This document shows positions 1 through 8,672 of a stretch of 39,372 nt of DNA, piece by piece. Location of the stretch: assembly GCA_028864885.1 (NCBI GenBank), contig JAGWLR010000027.1, forward strand, positions 1 through 39,372, in the 5' to 3' direction. The translations under genes were made by a program, and so were the position numbers. Within the stretch, counting starts at the first letter, position 1. Every line of letters starts with the position of its first letter. The notes beneath the pieces are model-generated. The model saw only the letters and a list, made by a program, of their open reading frames with translations. It made no database searches and had not been told where the DNA came from. This DNA comes from Burkholderiales bacterium. Lineage in GTDB: Bacteria > Pseudomonadota > Gammaproteobacteria > Burkholderiales > Burkholderiaceae_C.

Positions 1-2
1 CC

Positions 3-566
3 GATGTGATTGGCGACCGGGTGCTGCCAGATGGTCCCAAAGTGGATGCCTCTGTGTTGGTGCCGCTGGTCATGCGTGGTGACGAGCCCTCGGTACTGTT
101 GACACAGCGGCAGCCCCACTTGAAGGCCCATGCGGGGCAAATCAGTTTTCCAGGAGGGCGAAGCGAGCCCACCGATGAAGATGCGGTGTACACCGCCTTG
201 CGTGAAGCGCAGGAAGAGGTGGGGCTGGATCCGGACCGTGTTCGCATTTTGGGAACCTTGCCGTTCTACAACACCATCTCGGGCTTCCGGGTGACGCCCG
301 TGGTGGGGGTGATCAATGCCTTCGAGCATGAAGCCCAGCAATTGAGTTTGCGCCCTGATCCGGGCGAGGTGGCCGATGTTTTTGAAGTGCCGTTGGCGTT
401 TTTGATGAACCCTCGCCATCACCAGCGACGGTCGGTTCCGATCGCTGGCTTGTCGGCAGAGTTTTACGCCATGCCCTGGATCCCGCCAGGCAGCGAACGC
501 GAATATTTCATCTGGGGCGCCACCGCCGCGATGTTGCGAAATTTATACCGCTTCTTGTCAGCATGA
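3..566 (+). CDS. CoA pyrophosphatase (Nudix hydrolase), 5' end outside window
   Basis: Predicted to hydrolyse coenzyme A or acyl-CoA to 3',5'-ADP and phosphopantetheine in the cytoplasm. The reading frame is open to the left edge, so the true start lies upstream; a GTG at position 6 is only the first in-window start-type codon. Two diagnostic blocks are visible. The first matches the NuCoA signature (LLTQR, then K, then GQISFPGG), which separates CoA diphosphatases from other Nudix enzymes. It is followed by a Nudix box with the core REAQEEVGL. Family members are about 190-230 residues, and 186 are visible, so little is missing. It is followed after 55 bases by a membrane protein gene on the same strand. 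The assignment to the CoA-specific subfamily is from motif knowledge. Confidence 0.88.
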   Translation, partial: DVIGDRVLPDGPKVDASVLVPLVMRGDEPSVLLTQRQPHLKAHAGQISFPGGRSEPTDEDAVYTALREAQEEVGLDPDRVRILGTLPFYNTISGFRVTPVVGVINAFEHEAQQLSLRPDPGEVADVFEVPLAFLMNPRHHQRRSVPIAGLSAEFYAMPWIPPGSEREYFIWGATAAMLRNLYRFLSA

Positions 567-609
567 AACATCCTCCTATTTCTGGCGTGGGTGGTGGCGT
601 TCGCCCCGC

Positions 610-615
610 TATGAT
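610..615 (+). promoter_or_regulatory. -10-like hexamer just before cobD/cbiB-like start
   Basis: TATGAT lies 6 bases before the ATG at 622, with no good Shine-Dalgarno between. If it is a real -10 element the mRNA would be almost leaderless. No convincing -35 is visible at 16-18 bases upstream. Confidence 0.35.
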
Positions 616-621
616 TTGGGG

Positions 622-1620
622 ATGAGTTTCTTTGCCGTGCTGTTCGCTCTGCTGATCGAGCAGCTCAAGCCCCTCTCGCCGCGCAATGTGTTTCACTACC
701 TCTTGTCAGGTTGGGTGCGTTGGGCTGGGCGCAATTTTGATGCGGGGGCGGACGTTCATGCCCGGGTGGTCTGGGTGATCACCGTGCTGGCCCCGGCAGC
801 CCTGTTTGCCCTGGTCTACGTGCTCGTCAATCGCTACAGCACGGTGCTGGCCCTGGTTTTGAACGTCGCGGTGCTGTATTTCACCCTGGGCTTTCGGCAG
901 TTCAGCCACCATTTCACCGACATCCGGGACGCCCTGGAAGAAGGGCGCGAAGAGCGTGCCCGTGAGTTGTTGGCTCGTTGGCAGCATGTCGATGCCAGTG
1001 ATTTGCCGCGCACCGAATTGCTGCGCCATGTGATGGAGTACTCCCTGCTGGCAGCGCATCGGCATGTCTTTGGCGTCTTTTTCTGGTTTGTGGCGCTGTC
1101 GACCCTGGGCTTGGGGCCAGCCGGCGCCGTGCTGTATCGGATGGCCGAGTTCACCAGCCGCTATTGGTCTTACAAAAGCCGGGTCACCGGCACCCCGACC
1201 CACGATCGCCTGATGGCGCTGTCGCAAAAGGTGTTTGGCTGGGTCGATCACGTACCGGCACGCTTGACCGCCTTCGGGTTTGCCGTGGTGGGCAATTTTG
1301 AGGATGCGGTTGAAACCTGGCGGCGTCATGCCACGCTGTGGGCGCGCCCGAACGAAGGCACGATCCTGGCCGCTGCCTCCGGTGCGCTGGGGGTGCGGCT
1401 AGGCGGGCAGGCGGCTCCAAGTGCCGCCGAGCAACAAGGCGACATCAGTCGCACCTTCACGCAAGGTGAAGAGTCTGATGTGACCGATGCAATTGGCAGC
1501 ACAGCCGGGGTGCCCCCTCAACTGGCGCACTTGCACAGCGTGGTGGCCCTGATCTGGCGATCTGTGGTGCTGTGGATGTTGCTGCTGGCCTTGCTGTCGC
1601 TTGCCAATCTGATTGGCTGA
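622..1620 (+). CDS. CobD/CbiB family membrane protein
   Basis: A 332-residue integral membrane protein resembling the CobD/CbiB (adenosylcobinamide-phosphate synthase) superfamily. It starts MSFFAVLFALLIEQ, as family members in Burkholderiales do. Hydrophobic segments lie near residues 1-20, 50-90 and 150-175 and at the C-terminal end (about 300-330). No cobalamin genes are nearby. The Burkholderiales homologues beside rsgA/orn are a divergent subgroup, so true cobinamide synthesis is doubtful and an AmpE-like envelope role is equally possible. I chose ATG 622 over a TTG two codons upstream because the mature family start fits. It converges on a small minus-strand gene with 6 bases between stops. 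Confidence 0.72.
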   Translation: MSFFAVLFALLIEQLKPLSPRNVFHYLLSGWVRWAGRNFDAGADVHARVVWVITVLAPAALFALVYVLVNRYSTVLALVLNVAVLYFTLGFRQFSHHFTDIRDALEEGREERARELLARWQHVDASDLPRTELLRHVMEYSLLAAHRHVFGVFFWFVALSTLGLGPAGAVLYRMAEFTSRYWSYKSRVTGTPTHDRLMALSQKVFGWVDHVPARLTAFGFAVVGNFEDAVETWRRHATLWARPNEGTILAAASGALGVRLGGQAAPSAAEQQGDISRTFTQGEESDVTDAIGSTAGVPPQLAHLHSVVALIWRSVVLWMLLLALLSLANLIG

Positions 1621-1626
1621 GTCGTC

Positions 1627-1896
1627 TCAGTGCGGCAGGGCTCGGGCGCGGGCCAGCCAATCGGCCAAAGCCGCCACCATGTCACTTTGGCTGAACGAGC
1701 AACTTTCTTCGGTGAAGAGAGCGCTCGACTCCAGTTGCGACAACACCCGCTCCAACACTTCCAGATAGCGTGCCGGCAGGGCTGGTTGGTGCGATTGCGC
1801 GGCTTGGCGCCATTGCTGCGCCAGATTGGTCAGGCTGAGCTGGCCGGATGAAAAAGCACTCAAGGTGTCGGACAAGGGGCTGAGGGTGTCGTTCAT
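1627..1896 (-). CDS. small conserved-looking protein of unknown function downstream of rsgA
   Basis: An 89-residue soluble protein starting MNDTLSPLSDTL. It is mostly helical by composition (many Ala, Leu, Gln and Ser) and has no signal peptide, membrane segment, Cys motif or nucleotide-binding motif that I recognise. It starts 2 bases after the rsgA stop codon on the same strand, so it is almost certainly co-transcribed and perhaps translationally coupled with rsgA. A longer in-frame start reaches 2037 inside rsgA, but the tight spacing favours ATG 1896. That position suggests a role near ribosome assembly, but this is only a guess from context. Confidence 0.7.
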   Translation of the reverse strand: MNDTLSPLSDTLSAFSSGQLSLTNLAQQWRQAAQSHQPALPARYLEVLERVLSQLESSALFTEESCSFSQSDMVAALADWLARARALPH

Positions 1897-1898
1897 GG

Positions 1899-2867
1899 TC
1901 ACCAACGGGTCTGGCTGAGTTCGTCGAACAGGGCGGTGTAAAGGCTCATGCGCATGGCGCTGATTTCGCCTCTTTCGGTGGCGGCTTTCATGGCGCAACC
2001 GGGCTCTTGCCGGTGGGTGCAATTGTTGAATCGGCACTCGCCCTGATGTTTGGCCAGATCCGGCATGAAGCGAGGCAAATCGGTGGGCGCAATATGATGC
2101 AGGCCGAACTCTTGAAACCCGGGGGAATCGATCACGCCGGTTCGATGATCGGAATGTCCTTTGCCATCGTTTTCAACCCAGTACCACTGACTGGTCGTGG
2201 TGGTGTGGCGGCCGGAGTTCAACGCATGTGAGATCTCACCCACCTCGGCCCGAGCATGAGGCGCCAGGGTGTTGATCAGGGTGCTCTTACCCGACCCTGA
2301 GGGCCCCAGAATCAAGGTGGATCGTCCTTCCAGCTTGGGCATGAGCAGCGCCTTGGCCTCCTCTTGCGCGCCCTTGAGAGACAGCTCCAGCACCTCGTAG
2401 CCCATGGCGCGGTAGGGCTGCAGCCTTTGGCGGGCCGTGTCGGCTCCTGGCAGGTCGACCTTGTTGAGCACCACGCAGGCCTGGATGCCGGCTGATTCAG
2501 CGGCGATCAAGGCCCGTGTGAGCTGCGCTTCGCTGAACACCGGCTCGACAGCGATCCACATCAGCAGCAGATCGAGGTTGGCCGCGAATGATTTGCTGCG
2601 CCATTCATCTTGCCGATAGAGCAGGTTTTTGCGTTCCTGGATCTCGACAATGATGCCTTCGTCGGCTTGTTCCTGCGTCAGGTGCCAGGTGACGTGATCG
2701 CCCACCACGACCTCGCTCTTCTTGCCCCGTGGGTGGCAGATCAGGCGATGGCCCTCTGGCGTTTCGACGACACAATGCCGACCGTGGGTAGAGACGACGA
2801 GGCCGGCTTCCAGATTGGCTTGAGCGGTGTGAACTTTGCCTGCAGCGGCGCGTTGATGGCGTTTCAT
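1899..2867 (-). CDS. rsgA: ribosome small-subunit-dependent GTPase RsgA
   Basis: A circularly permuted GTPase that checks late maturation of the 30S subunit and helps release assembly factors. It has 322 residues, within the normal range. An OB-fold covers roughly residues 20-80. The permuted motif order is visible: G4 NKVD at 135-138, the P-loop GPSGSGKST at 188-196, and G3 DSPG at 247-250. The C-terminal zinc-binding element has Cys278, Cys283, His285 and Cys291. ATG 2867 gives a family-like N-terminus. It sits between the M48 protease (13 bases upstream) and the small unknown gene (2 bases downstream), all on the minus strand, so the three probably form one operon. Confidence 0.95.
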   Translation of the reverse strand: MKRHQRAAAGKVHTAQANLEAGLVVSTHGRHCVVETPEGHRLICHPRGKKSEVVVGDHVTWHLTQEQADEGIIVEIQERKNLLYRQDEWRSKSFAANLDLLLMWIAVEPVFSEAQLTRALIAAESAGIQACVVLNKVDLPGADTARQRLQPYRAMGYEVLELSLKGAQEEAKALLMPKLEGRSTLILGPSGSGKSTLINTLAPHARAEVGEISHALNSGRHTTTTSQWYWVENDGKGHSDHRTGVIDSPGFQEFGLHHIAPTDLPRFMPDLAKHQGECRFNNCTHRQEPGCAMKAATERGEISAMRMSLYTALFDELSQTRW

Positions 2868-2880
2868 GGGCGCGCGACGC

Positions 2881-4146
2881 TCAAAGGGCGGCCATGGCTG
2901 CCAAGCGCTCGGACGCCGGGGGGTGCGAATAGTGGAAGCGCACGTAGACAGGATCCGGCGTCAGGGTCGAAGAGTTGTCCTTGTAGAGTTTGATCAAGGC
3001 ACTGGCCAGATCGTCACGGGCCGCTTGCTGGCAGGCGTAGGCGTCGGCCTGGTATTCGTCTCGACGCGAAAAGTAAGCAAACACGGGTGAGACGAAGAAC
3101 ATGAATGAAGGCAGTGCGAGCATGAACAGCAGCAAGGCCAACCCATCATTGGGCGCAGCCATGTTGGGGTTGACGCCCAGCCCTTGGTAGAACCACACCT
3201 GTCGGCTTAACCAGCCCAGCAGCGCAAAGCCGAGCAGGCTCATCACAAACATCATGATCATGCGTTTGAGCACGTGTTTGTGCTTGAAGTGGCCAAGCTC
3301 ATGCGCCAACACGGCTTCCACTTCGCCGTGCGACAGCTTCTTGAGCAAGGTGTCAAAAAACACGACCCGTTTGGATGCACCCAAGCCAGTGAAGTAAGCG
3401 TTCGCGTGGGCCGAGCGGCGGCTGCCATCCATGACAAACAAGCCCTTGGCTTTGAAGCCGCAACGCTTCATCAAATTGGTGACATGTTGGGCCAAGTGCT
3501 CGTCGTTGAGTGGTTCAAACTTGTTGAACAAGGGGGCAATGAAGATGGGGAAAATCACCATCAACAGCAGGCTGAAGGCCACCCAGGCAGCCCAGGCCCA
3601 CAGCCACCATTGTCGGCCCGCAGCGCCCATCAGCCACAAAATCAGTGCGGCTATCGGGGCACCCAGTGCCACCCCCAACACGGTTTGCTTGATGAGATCA
3701 CCCCACCACATTGCCCAGGTCATGCGATTGAAGCCATGCTTTTGCTCGATCTGAAAAGTGCTCCAGGCGCTCAAGGGCAGGTCGATGACGCCGCTGATCA
3801 GCGAAAAGGCGCCCAGCAGGGCCAGTTGATAGGCCAGGCCACCCCAGTGTGGCAACACCAGGTCTCGTACCCAGCCGTTGAGCTGGTGCAGTCCGCCCAG
3901 CAAGGTCCAGGCAATCAGCACCGCGCTGCCGACGGCACCCGTGATCAGGCCAAACCGCAGTTTGTCGATGGTGTATGCCGCGGCTCGTTGGTGTTGTTCC
4001 AATGAGACCTCATCGGCGAAGGCAGGTGGGACCTGTTCGCGGTGTCGCGCCACATGTCGAATTTGTCGGCCATCGAGCCACAGTTTGGTCAGGAGTGCCG
4101 CCGCGACGAAAACGGCAAAGATGAGGGTCAGGGTCATGGATTGCAT
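2881..4146 (-). CDS. M48 family membrane metallopeptidase (STE24/CAAX protease-like)
   Basis: A zinc protease of the inner membrane, related to eukaryotic STE24. The predicted 421-residue protein has several hydrophobic segments (about 5-22, 68-85, 105-122, 155-205, 295-312 and 335-360). The zinc motif HELGH is at 282-286 and the downstream glutamate ligand is in DEYQAD at about 363-368. The C-terminal [11 protein letters not shown] block is typical of the family. The reading frame stays open well upstream, over orn, but the first residues after ATG 4146 (or ATG 4137) start a normal N-terminal membrane segment; neither start has a clear Shine-Dalgarno. It is divergent from orn with a 66-base gap. 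Natural substrates are unknown; membrane protein quality control is plausible. Confidence 0.9.
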   Translation of the reverse strand: MQSMTLTLIFAVFVAAALLTKLWLDGRQIRHVARHREQVPPAFADEVSLEQHQRAAAYTIDKLRFGLITGAVGSAVLIAWTLLGGLHQLNGWVRDLVLPHWGGLAYQLALLGAFSLISGVIDLPLSAWSTFQIEQKHGFNRMTWAMWWGDLIKQTVLGVALGAPIAALILWLMGAAGRQWWLWAWAAWVAFSLLLMVIFPIFIAPLFNKFEPLNDEHLAQHVTNLMKRCGFKAKGLFVMDGSRRSAHANAYFTGLGASKRVVFFDTLLKKLSHGEVEAVLAHELGHFKHKHVLKRMIMMFVMSLLGFALLGWLSRQVWFYQGLGVNPNMAAPNDGLALLLFMLALPSFMFFVSPVFAYFSRRDEYQADAYACQQAARDDLASALIKLYKDNSSTLTPDPVYVRFHYSHPPASERLAAMAAL

Positions 4147-4212
4147 GGCCGCAAGTGTAAGAGTTGCTCCACAATCCTGCCGACCTTCCTTTTTACCAAA
4201 CGACGAATTTTC

Positions 4213-4797
4213 ATGAGCGAGACCATCGCAGCCCCCGCCGACGCACCTCAGTTGAGCCGCAATGACCAGAACCTGATCTGGATTGACCTGGAAATGACCG
4301 GTCTGAAACCCCACTCGGATCGCATCATCGAAATTGCCGTGGTGGTGACCAGCCCGGATCTGGCCGTCCGAATGGAAGGGCCGGTATTTGCCATCCACCA
4401 GTCCGATGAGGCCCTCAATGCGATGGATGCCTGGAACAAGGGGACGCACGGCAAAAGCGGGCTGATTGATCGCGTCAAGGCCTCCACAGTGGATGAAGCG
4501 CAGGCCTCGAAGGCGGTGATTGACTTTCTGAAGCAGTATGTCGGCTCGAACAAGTCGCCGATGTGCGGCAACTCGATTTGTCAGGATCGCCGCTTTCTGG
4601 CCAATTACATGCCCGAGGTGGAAGCGTTCTTCCACTACCGCAACCTTGATGTCAGCACCTTGAAGGAGCTGGCGAAACGCTGGCGCCCCGGCCTGGCGGA
4701 AGGGTTCAAGAAGGCGCAGAAGCACACGGCGCTGGCCGATATCCACGAGTCGATCGATGAGCTGGCTTATTACCGCGAACACTTCCTGGTGAAATGA
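4213..4797 (+). CDS. orn: oligoribonuclease
   Basis: A 3'-5' exoribonuclease of the DEDDh family that degrades 2-5 nt RNAs, including pGpG from cyclic-di-GMP turnover. It has 194 residues, close to the family norm. The first acidic pair is in WIDLEMTGL (residues 20-28), a further acidic residue lies in the middle of the chain, and the terminal His...Asp set is in [13 protein letters not shown] 4213 was chosen because it gives the normal N-terminus and the upstream frame is non-family sequence overlapping the M48 gene. Its last bases overlap the start of the cupin gene (ATGA), so the two are probably translationally coupled. Confidence 0.95.
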   Translation: MSETIAAPADAPQLSRNDQNLIWIDLEMTGLKPHSDRIIEIAVVVTSPDLAVRMEGPVFAIHQSDEALNAMDAWNKGTHGKSGLIDRVKASTVDEAQASKAVIDFLKQYVGSNKSPMCGNSICQDRRFLANYMPEVEAFFHYRNLDVSTLKELAKRWRPGLAEGFKKAQKHTALADIHESIDELAYYREHFLVK

Positions 4798-5165
4798 TGC
4801 CGAGCCCTTCTATTGTCAAGATCGAACCGACGTCTGATGCGGGGGTGGTGGATCATCCACGTGAGGATCGGCGTGAGCGAGGATGCCCCCGGCGCGAAAC
4901 CTGGACGCTGTATGAATCAGCCGACGGGCTGATGACCTGCGGGATCTGGCAATGCGAAGTGGGTCGTTGGCGGATCATGTTTCCGCCTGGCAAGGATGAA
5001 TACTTCTTTGTGCTGCAAGGGCACGTGCGACTGCACGATCAGCTCGGCCAATGGACCGATGTGAAGGCCGGCGAAGGCGCGGTGATTCCGGGTGGGTTCA
5101 TGGGCTCGTTCGAGGTGGTTGAACCCGTGCGCAAGCACTTCGTGGTGACGGAGCGCGCCGCCTGA
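4794..5165 (+). CDS. cupin domain protein (DUF861/EutQ-like)
   Basis: A 123-residue single-domain cupin. The core runs from about residue 37 ([17 protein letters not shown]) through [12 protein letters not shown], which holds the first cupin motif, to [16 protein letters not shown], the second motif. The pattern is that of the DUF861 cupin_3 family, whose members bind small molecules or metals; a specific substrate cannot be read from the sequence. The metal-ligand histidines of classical cupins are largely absent from the motifs, as is common in this subfamily. It overlaps orn by 4 bases and is followed by a terminator oriented for the opposite strand. Confidence 0.8.
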   Translation: MMPSPSIVKIEPTSDAGVVDHPREDRRERGCPRRETWTLYESADGLMTCGIWQCEVGRWRIMFPPGKDEYFFVLQGHVRLHDQLGQWTDVKAGEGAVIPGGFMGSFEVVEPVRKHFVVTERAA

Positions 5166-5170
5166 GCAAA

Positions 5171-5200
5171 GAAAAACGCCTCGGTGTGAGCCGAGGCGTT
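5171..5200 (-). terminator. rho-independent terminator of the PEP-CTERM gene
   Basis: A 10-bp perfect stem (AACGCCTCGG at 5175-5184, CCGAGGCGTT at 5191-5200) encloses a 6-base loop. Read on the minus strand it is followed directly by a T-rich run. The plus-strand side has no T run, so it serves the minus-strand gene ending at 5226. Confidence 0.9.
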
Positions 5201-5225
5201 GGGCGGTCGACGGAGGAGCGGCGAC

Positions 5226-5852
5226 TTAAGACTTGTTCTGGCGACGGCGGCTCAGGCTGAACACGGTCAGCAGACCGGCGCCCACCAGGGCCATGCTTTC
5301 GGGTTCCGGCACGGCGGCTACTTCGCGGGCGCTCAAAGCGTGGTCGTACACCTTGATGGACGAGATCGTGCCACCGGATTGTTCGGCAAAGCCGGTCGTG
5401 GCGTCATCGGCCAGCAACCAGGCGGATGTTTGGCCGCCAGTGGTGGTGAACACCGCGTTGTTGGCGGCGTCGTTGAAGCTCAGTTGCAGCGCGCCGTTGA
5501 CGTAGGCATTGACCAAGCCGGTGCCGTCGCGTGTCAACGTGATGCGGGTACCCACGGTCGAGCCAGCGGTGGTTGTTGTGCTGAACACATTGCTGTCAGT
5601 TGCAAACGACAGCTGATCCCAATACAGATACAGACCAGCGTCAGAAGTGCGGTTGCTGAAATCAACGACTTTGCGCCAGCCAGCCAAGTCGTCCAGTTTG
5701 AACGTCATGTCCAGGGTGTACTCGGACGCGTTGATCTCACCCAGCATGTCGATGCCGGTCGAGGTGTAGACCGGGGTGACGATGGGGGTGGCCATGGCCG
5801 ATGCAGCGGCCAAGGTGGCGACGCTGGCAGCAATCAAGTGGCGGAGTTTCAT
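5226..5852 (-). CDS. LamG-like PEP-CTERM sorting domain protein
   Basis: A secreted 208-residue protein. A signal peptide is clear (MKLRHLIAASVATLAAASAMA). The middle (about 25-175) has the beta-rich pattern of a LamG/concanavalin-like lectin domain, for example VNGALQLSFNDA and SIKVYDHALSAREV. The C-terminus is a complete PEP-CTERM signal: VPEPESMALVG, a hydrophobic stretch, then an arginine cluster (SRRR). Such tails are processed by exosortase and linked with exopolysaccharide export; no exosortase gene is in the window. ATG 5852 has a good Shine-Dalgarno (AGGAAG), which decides the start against a longer frame. It is a single gene with its own terminator; carbohydrate binding is inferred from the fold. 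Confidence 0.88.
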   Translation of the reverse strand: MKLRHLIAASVATLAAASAMATPIVTPVYTSTGIDMLGEINASEYTLDMTFKLDDLAGWRKVVDFSNRTSDAGLYLYWDQLSFATDSNVFSTTTTAGSTVGTRITLTRDGTGLVNAYVNGALQLSFNDAANNAVFTTTGGQTSAWLLADDATTGFAEQSGGTISSIKVYDHALSAREVAAVPEPESMALVGAGLLTVFSLSRRRQNKS

Positions 5853-5950
5853 GAGGTACTTCCTGTGCGGTTGTGGCGCGGGAAAAATCACGCCCTGACA
5901 CGAATTGTTGCAGGAATGCAGGATGCGGTGTGGGCAATTTCATCCCTTGC

Positions 5951-6859
5951 TCATGGGGGAAACGCAGGGGGCACGCTGCGTATTTTTTGCCACTCAAAAA
6001 TGGCGCGCTCTAACCATGCCGGCACGGAGTCTGCCACGATGTCGAATCCAAGGGCCTGTCCGGCGGCACGCAGGCATGCCAGGGGCTGAGAAACATCCAA
6101 GGGCATGGCGCCATTCTGTTTGGACAGCTTTTCGCCGTTGGGGCCGAGGACCAGCGGGGTGTGGCGATAGTGGGGGGGGGGCAGGCCCAGGCGTCGCTGT
6201 AACCAGATTTGCCGCGGGGTGTTATCGGCCAGGTCTTCGCCGCGCACGATGTGGGTCACGCCTTGCTGGGCGTCGTCCACGACCACGGCCAGTTGATAGG
6301 CCCACAAGCCGTCGGCACGTTTGATGACGAAATCGCCGACCGCGGTGTCGAGTTGCTGAGTTTGGGGCCCAAGGCAGTCATCGACCCAGTCGATGCGCGC
6401 TTCGGGCCCGCTGGGCACCCGCATGCGATAGGCGCGGGGCGGGCGGCCCATGAGGCCTCCGTTTTCAGGGCGACAGGTGCCGGGGTACAGCATGTCGCCA
6501 TGACGGGGCTTGGTGATGCCTCGGGCCTGATTGGCTTGGGCGATTTCTGCGCGGGTGCATGCACAGGGGTAGGCGTCCCCTTGGGCCAGAAGCTGATTCA
6601 GGGCCGACTGATACAGGGCTGATCGTTCACTCTGGTAGACGACAGGCTGGTCGGGGTGCAGACCACACGCGGCCAGTTGCCGCAGGATCACCCCGTCGGC
6701 CCCGGGCACGCAACGCGGGGTGTCTATGTCTTCGATGCGAACCAGCCAGATGCCCTGGTGCGCTCGGGCATCCAGCCAGCTGGCCAGGGCCGCCACCAGG
6801 GAGCCCGCATGCAGTGGGCCGGTGGGCGAAGGAGCGAAGCGCCCGATGTACCCAGTCAC
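5951..6859 (-). CDS. gluQ: glutamyl-Q tRNA(Asp) synthetase
   Basis: A truncated paralogue of glutamyl-tRNA synthetase that attaches glutamate to the queuosine base of tRNA(Asp). It has 302 residues and no anticodon-binding domain, as expected for GluQRS. The N-terminal class I signature [14 protein letters not shown] begins about 7 residues after the start. A zinc-like Cys set is visible (CACTRAEI, then PGTCR), and the KMSKS-equivalent is KLSKQNG. The start is GTG 6859. It overlaps the stop of the upstream LysR gene by 4 bases (GTGA), and the next in-frame start would add 37 non-family residues. It is therefore likely made from the same mRNA as the LysR regulator. Confidence 0.93.
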   Translation of the reverse strand: MTGYIGRFAPSPTGPLHAGSLVAALASWLDARAHQGIWLVRIEDIDTPRCVPGADGVILRQLAACGLHPDQPVVYQSERSALYQSALNQLLAQGDAYPCACTRAEIAQANQARGITKPRHGDMLYPGTCRPENGGLMGRPPRAYRMRVPSGPEARIDWVDDCLGPQTQQLDTAVGDFVIKRADGLWAYQLAVVVDDAQQGVTHIVRGEDLADNTPRQIWLQRRLGLPPPHYRHTPLVLGPNGEKLSKQNGAMPLDVSQPLACLRAAGQALGFDIVADSVPAWLERAIFEWQKIRSVPPAFPP

Positions 6860-7815
6860 AGGATCAGGCCCTCGTGCAGATCCAGCAGGGCGTGACGGGT
6901 GGTGGGGCTTTCCAACTGCTGCAGCCACCAACCCAGGGCATGGCCCGGTTGGCCAGAAGGTGTACGCCAAGCGTAGTGGATCTTCGAGCGCCGGGGCGGG
7001 TGATCAACGGGCATGTGTACCAAGCGGCCCGTGTCCAGATAGGGCTGCACCATGGCGGTGGGTAGGAACCCGCAGCCGATGCCTCGGAGTTGGGCCTCCA
7101 GTTTGGCGGCCATGCTCGGAACGGTGAGCACATCTTGACCCGGCAGGATGCCCACGGTGACGGGCTCCAGGCCGCGGGCGCTGTCGGCCACCGCGACGAT
7201 GCGGTGTTGTGCCAAGACGCAGGGGTCCAGAGGTGTTGGGGCCTTGGCAAGCGGGTGGTGCGGGGCCACGCACAGGATGAATTCGATTTCACCCAAAGGC
7301 TCAACCCGAATGCCGGGGTGCCCGATGCGATCGCCTGGCACGCCGATGGCCAGATCGGCTTGGCCAGACACCAGCGTTTCCCATGTGCCGGTGAGCACTT
7401 CACTGCGCATCTTCAACCGGGTGGGTGGGTTCAGGGCATAAAAGGCTTCAATCAGATCGAACAGGGCTTTAGGGGCCACGGCCTTGTCGAGCGTGACCGT
7501 CAACTCTGCCTCCCAGCCGGAGGCCACCCGTTTGACGCGATTGGCTACGGCATCCATCTGTTGCAACAGCAGTCGGCCCTCGCGCAGCAACTCCTGGCCC
7601 GCCGCGGTGAGTTGAGCCTGGCGTGATCGCCGATCAAACAGCAGAACGTCCAACGCGTCTTCAAGCTGGCGCACGCTGTAAGTCAGCGCCGAGGGCACTT
7701 TGCCCAACTCGCGCGCGGCCGCCGCGAAACTGCCTGCCCGGTCGATGGTGTCCATCATCAGTAAGGCCTCAGGCGTCAGAACGTGGTGTCGGTCGGTCAT
7801 GGCAGGAACGTTCAT
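6856..7815 (-). CDS. LysR family transcriptional regulator
   Basis: A DNA-binding regulator with a winged helix-turn-helix at about residues 13-72 ([20 protein letters not shown]) and a C-terminal type 2 periplasmic-binding-like effector domain at about 95-305. It has 319 residues from ATG 7815, or 314 from ATG 7800. A LysR-type dyad at 7814-7830 overlaps the first ATG, which slightly favours 7800; neither has a strong Shine-Dalgarno. It is divergent from the pirin gene, which it probably controls, and overlaps gluQ downstream. The ligand is unknown. Confidence 0.9.
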   Translation of the reverse strand: MNVPAMTDRHHVLTPEALLMMDTIDRAGSFAAAARELGKVPSALTYSVRQLEDALDVLLFDRRSRQAQLTAAGQELLREGRLLLQQMDAVANRVKRVASGWEAELTVTLDKAVAPKALFDLIEAFYALNPPTRLKMRSEVLTGTWETLVSGQADLAIGVPGDRIGHPGIRVEPLGEIEFILCVAPHHPLAKAPTPLDPCVLAQHRIVAVADSARGLEPVTVGILPGQDVLTVPSMAAKLEAQLRGIGCGFLPTAMVQPYLDTGRLVHMPVDHPPRRSKIHYAWRTPSGQPGHALGWWLQQLESPTTRHALLDLHEGLIL

Positions 7816-7830
7816 TCAAATTAGTTGAAT
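7814..7830. promoter_or_regulatory. LysR-type operator dyad between lysR and pirin
   Basis: A perfect inverted repeat, ATTCAA-N5-TTGAAT. It contains the T-N11-A pattern of LysR recognition sites. A pirin -10-like TACAGT lies at 7874-7879, predicting transcription from about 7886, so the dyad centre is near -64. That is the usual place of a LysR activation site. The -35 position is poor, as in activator-dependent promoters. The promoter and its dependence on LysR are inferred. Confidence 0.6.
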
Positions 7831-7931
7831 GATGCCATCAGACCGGTTCAGCCACGTACAACGGTGTTTTTTCTACAGTGAACCCATGGCAGCCAAACAC
7901 TCACAGGCTGACAGTTGAAGGAGAAACCACC

Positions 7932-8633
7932 ATGCTGACCCTACGCCGATCCGACGACCGTGGCTATTTCGATTACGGCTGGCTGCAGACGCATCACAGC
8001 TTTTCCTTCTCTGAGTACCACGATCCAGCCTTCATGGGCTTTGGGCCGCTGCGGGTGATCAACGACGATGTGATCGCCCCCGGACGTGGCTTTGGCATGC
8101 ACGGCCATCGCGACATGGAGATCGTGACCTATGTGCTGGATGGCGCTTTGGCACACAAGGACAGCCTGGGTAACGGCGCCACGATCCTGCCGGGTGATGT
8201 GCAGCGCATGAGCGCCGGTAAAGGCATCTTGCACAGCGAGTTCAACCATGACCTCTACAAGCCGACGCATCTGCTTCAGATCTGGATCCTGCCGAATCAA
8301 CTGGGGCTGAAGCCGGGCTACGAGCAAAAGAATTTTCAGGAGGCCGACAAGCGCGGTCGACTGCGTCTGGTGGCGTCACCGGACGGCCGTGAGGGCTCGG
8401 TGACGATCCATGCCGAGGCCAATCTGAGTGTCGGCTTGTTCGATGGCGATGAGCGTGCCGAGCTGGAGCTCAACCCCTTCCGCAAGGGCTATGTGCAGGT
8501 GGCGCGTGGCGAGGTGACGGTCAATGGCCACGTCTTGCAGCAAGGCGACGCCGTGTTTCTGGAAGACGAGGCCCAACTGGTGATCGAGTCGGGCAAGCAA
8601 GCCGAAGTGCTGTTCTTCGACCTGGCTGCCTGA
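7932..8633 (+). CDS. pirin family protein
   Basis: A 233-residue bicupin of the pirin/YhhW family. Some members have quercetin 2,3-dioxygenase activity and others act as redox or stress-linked regulators. The N-terminal cupin holds the iron-ligand motif in MHGHRDMEIVTYVL and later HSEFNH; the C-terminal cupin is degenerate in ligands, as usual. The motifs FSEYHDPAFMGFGPLRVIND and GDVQRMSAGKGILHSE are diagnostic. ATG 7932 follows GAAGGAG at good spacing. It is divergent from the LysR regulator and convergent with rlmJ. The real substrate is not known. Confidence 0.92.
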   Translation: MLTLRRSDDRGYFDYGWLQTHHSFSFSEYHDPAFMGFGPLRVINDDVIAPGRGFGMHGHRDMEIVTYVLDGALAHKDSLGNGATILPGDVQRMSAGKGILHSEFNHDLYKPTHLLQIWILPNQLGLKPGYEQKNFQEADKRGRLRLVASPDGREGSVTIHAEANLSVGLFDGDERAELELNPFRKGYVQVARGEVTVNGHVLQQGDAVFLEDEAQLVIESGKQAEVLFFDLAA

Positions 8634-8672
8634 TCGTTTCAAACTCAGCTCTCAAGAGGGAGGTGGATGGTG

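Noticed and set aside
4147-4782. N-terminal extension of the M48 protease across orn
   Set aside because: The extension is the antisense of orn and lacks M48 features; the membrane segment begins at ATG 4146 or 4137.
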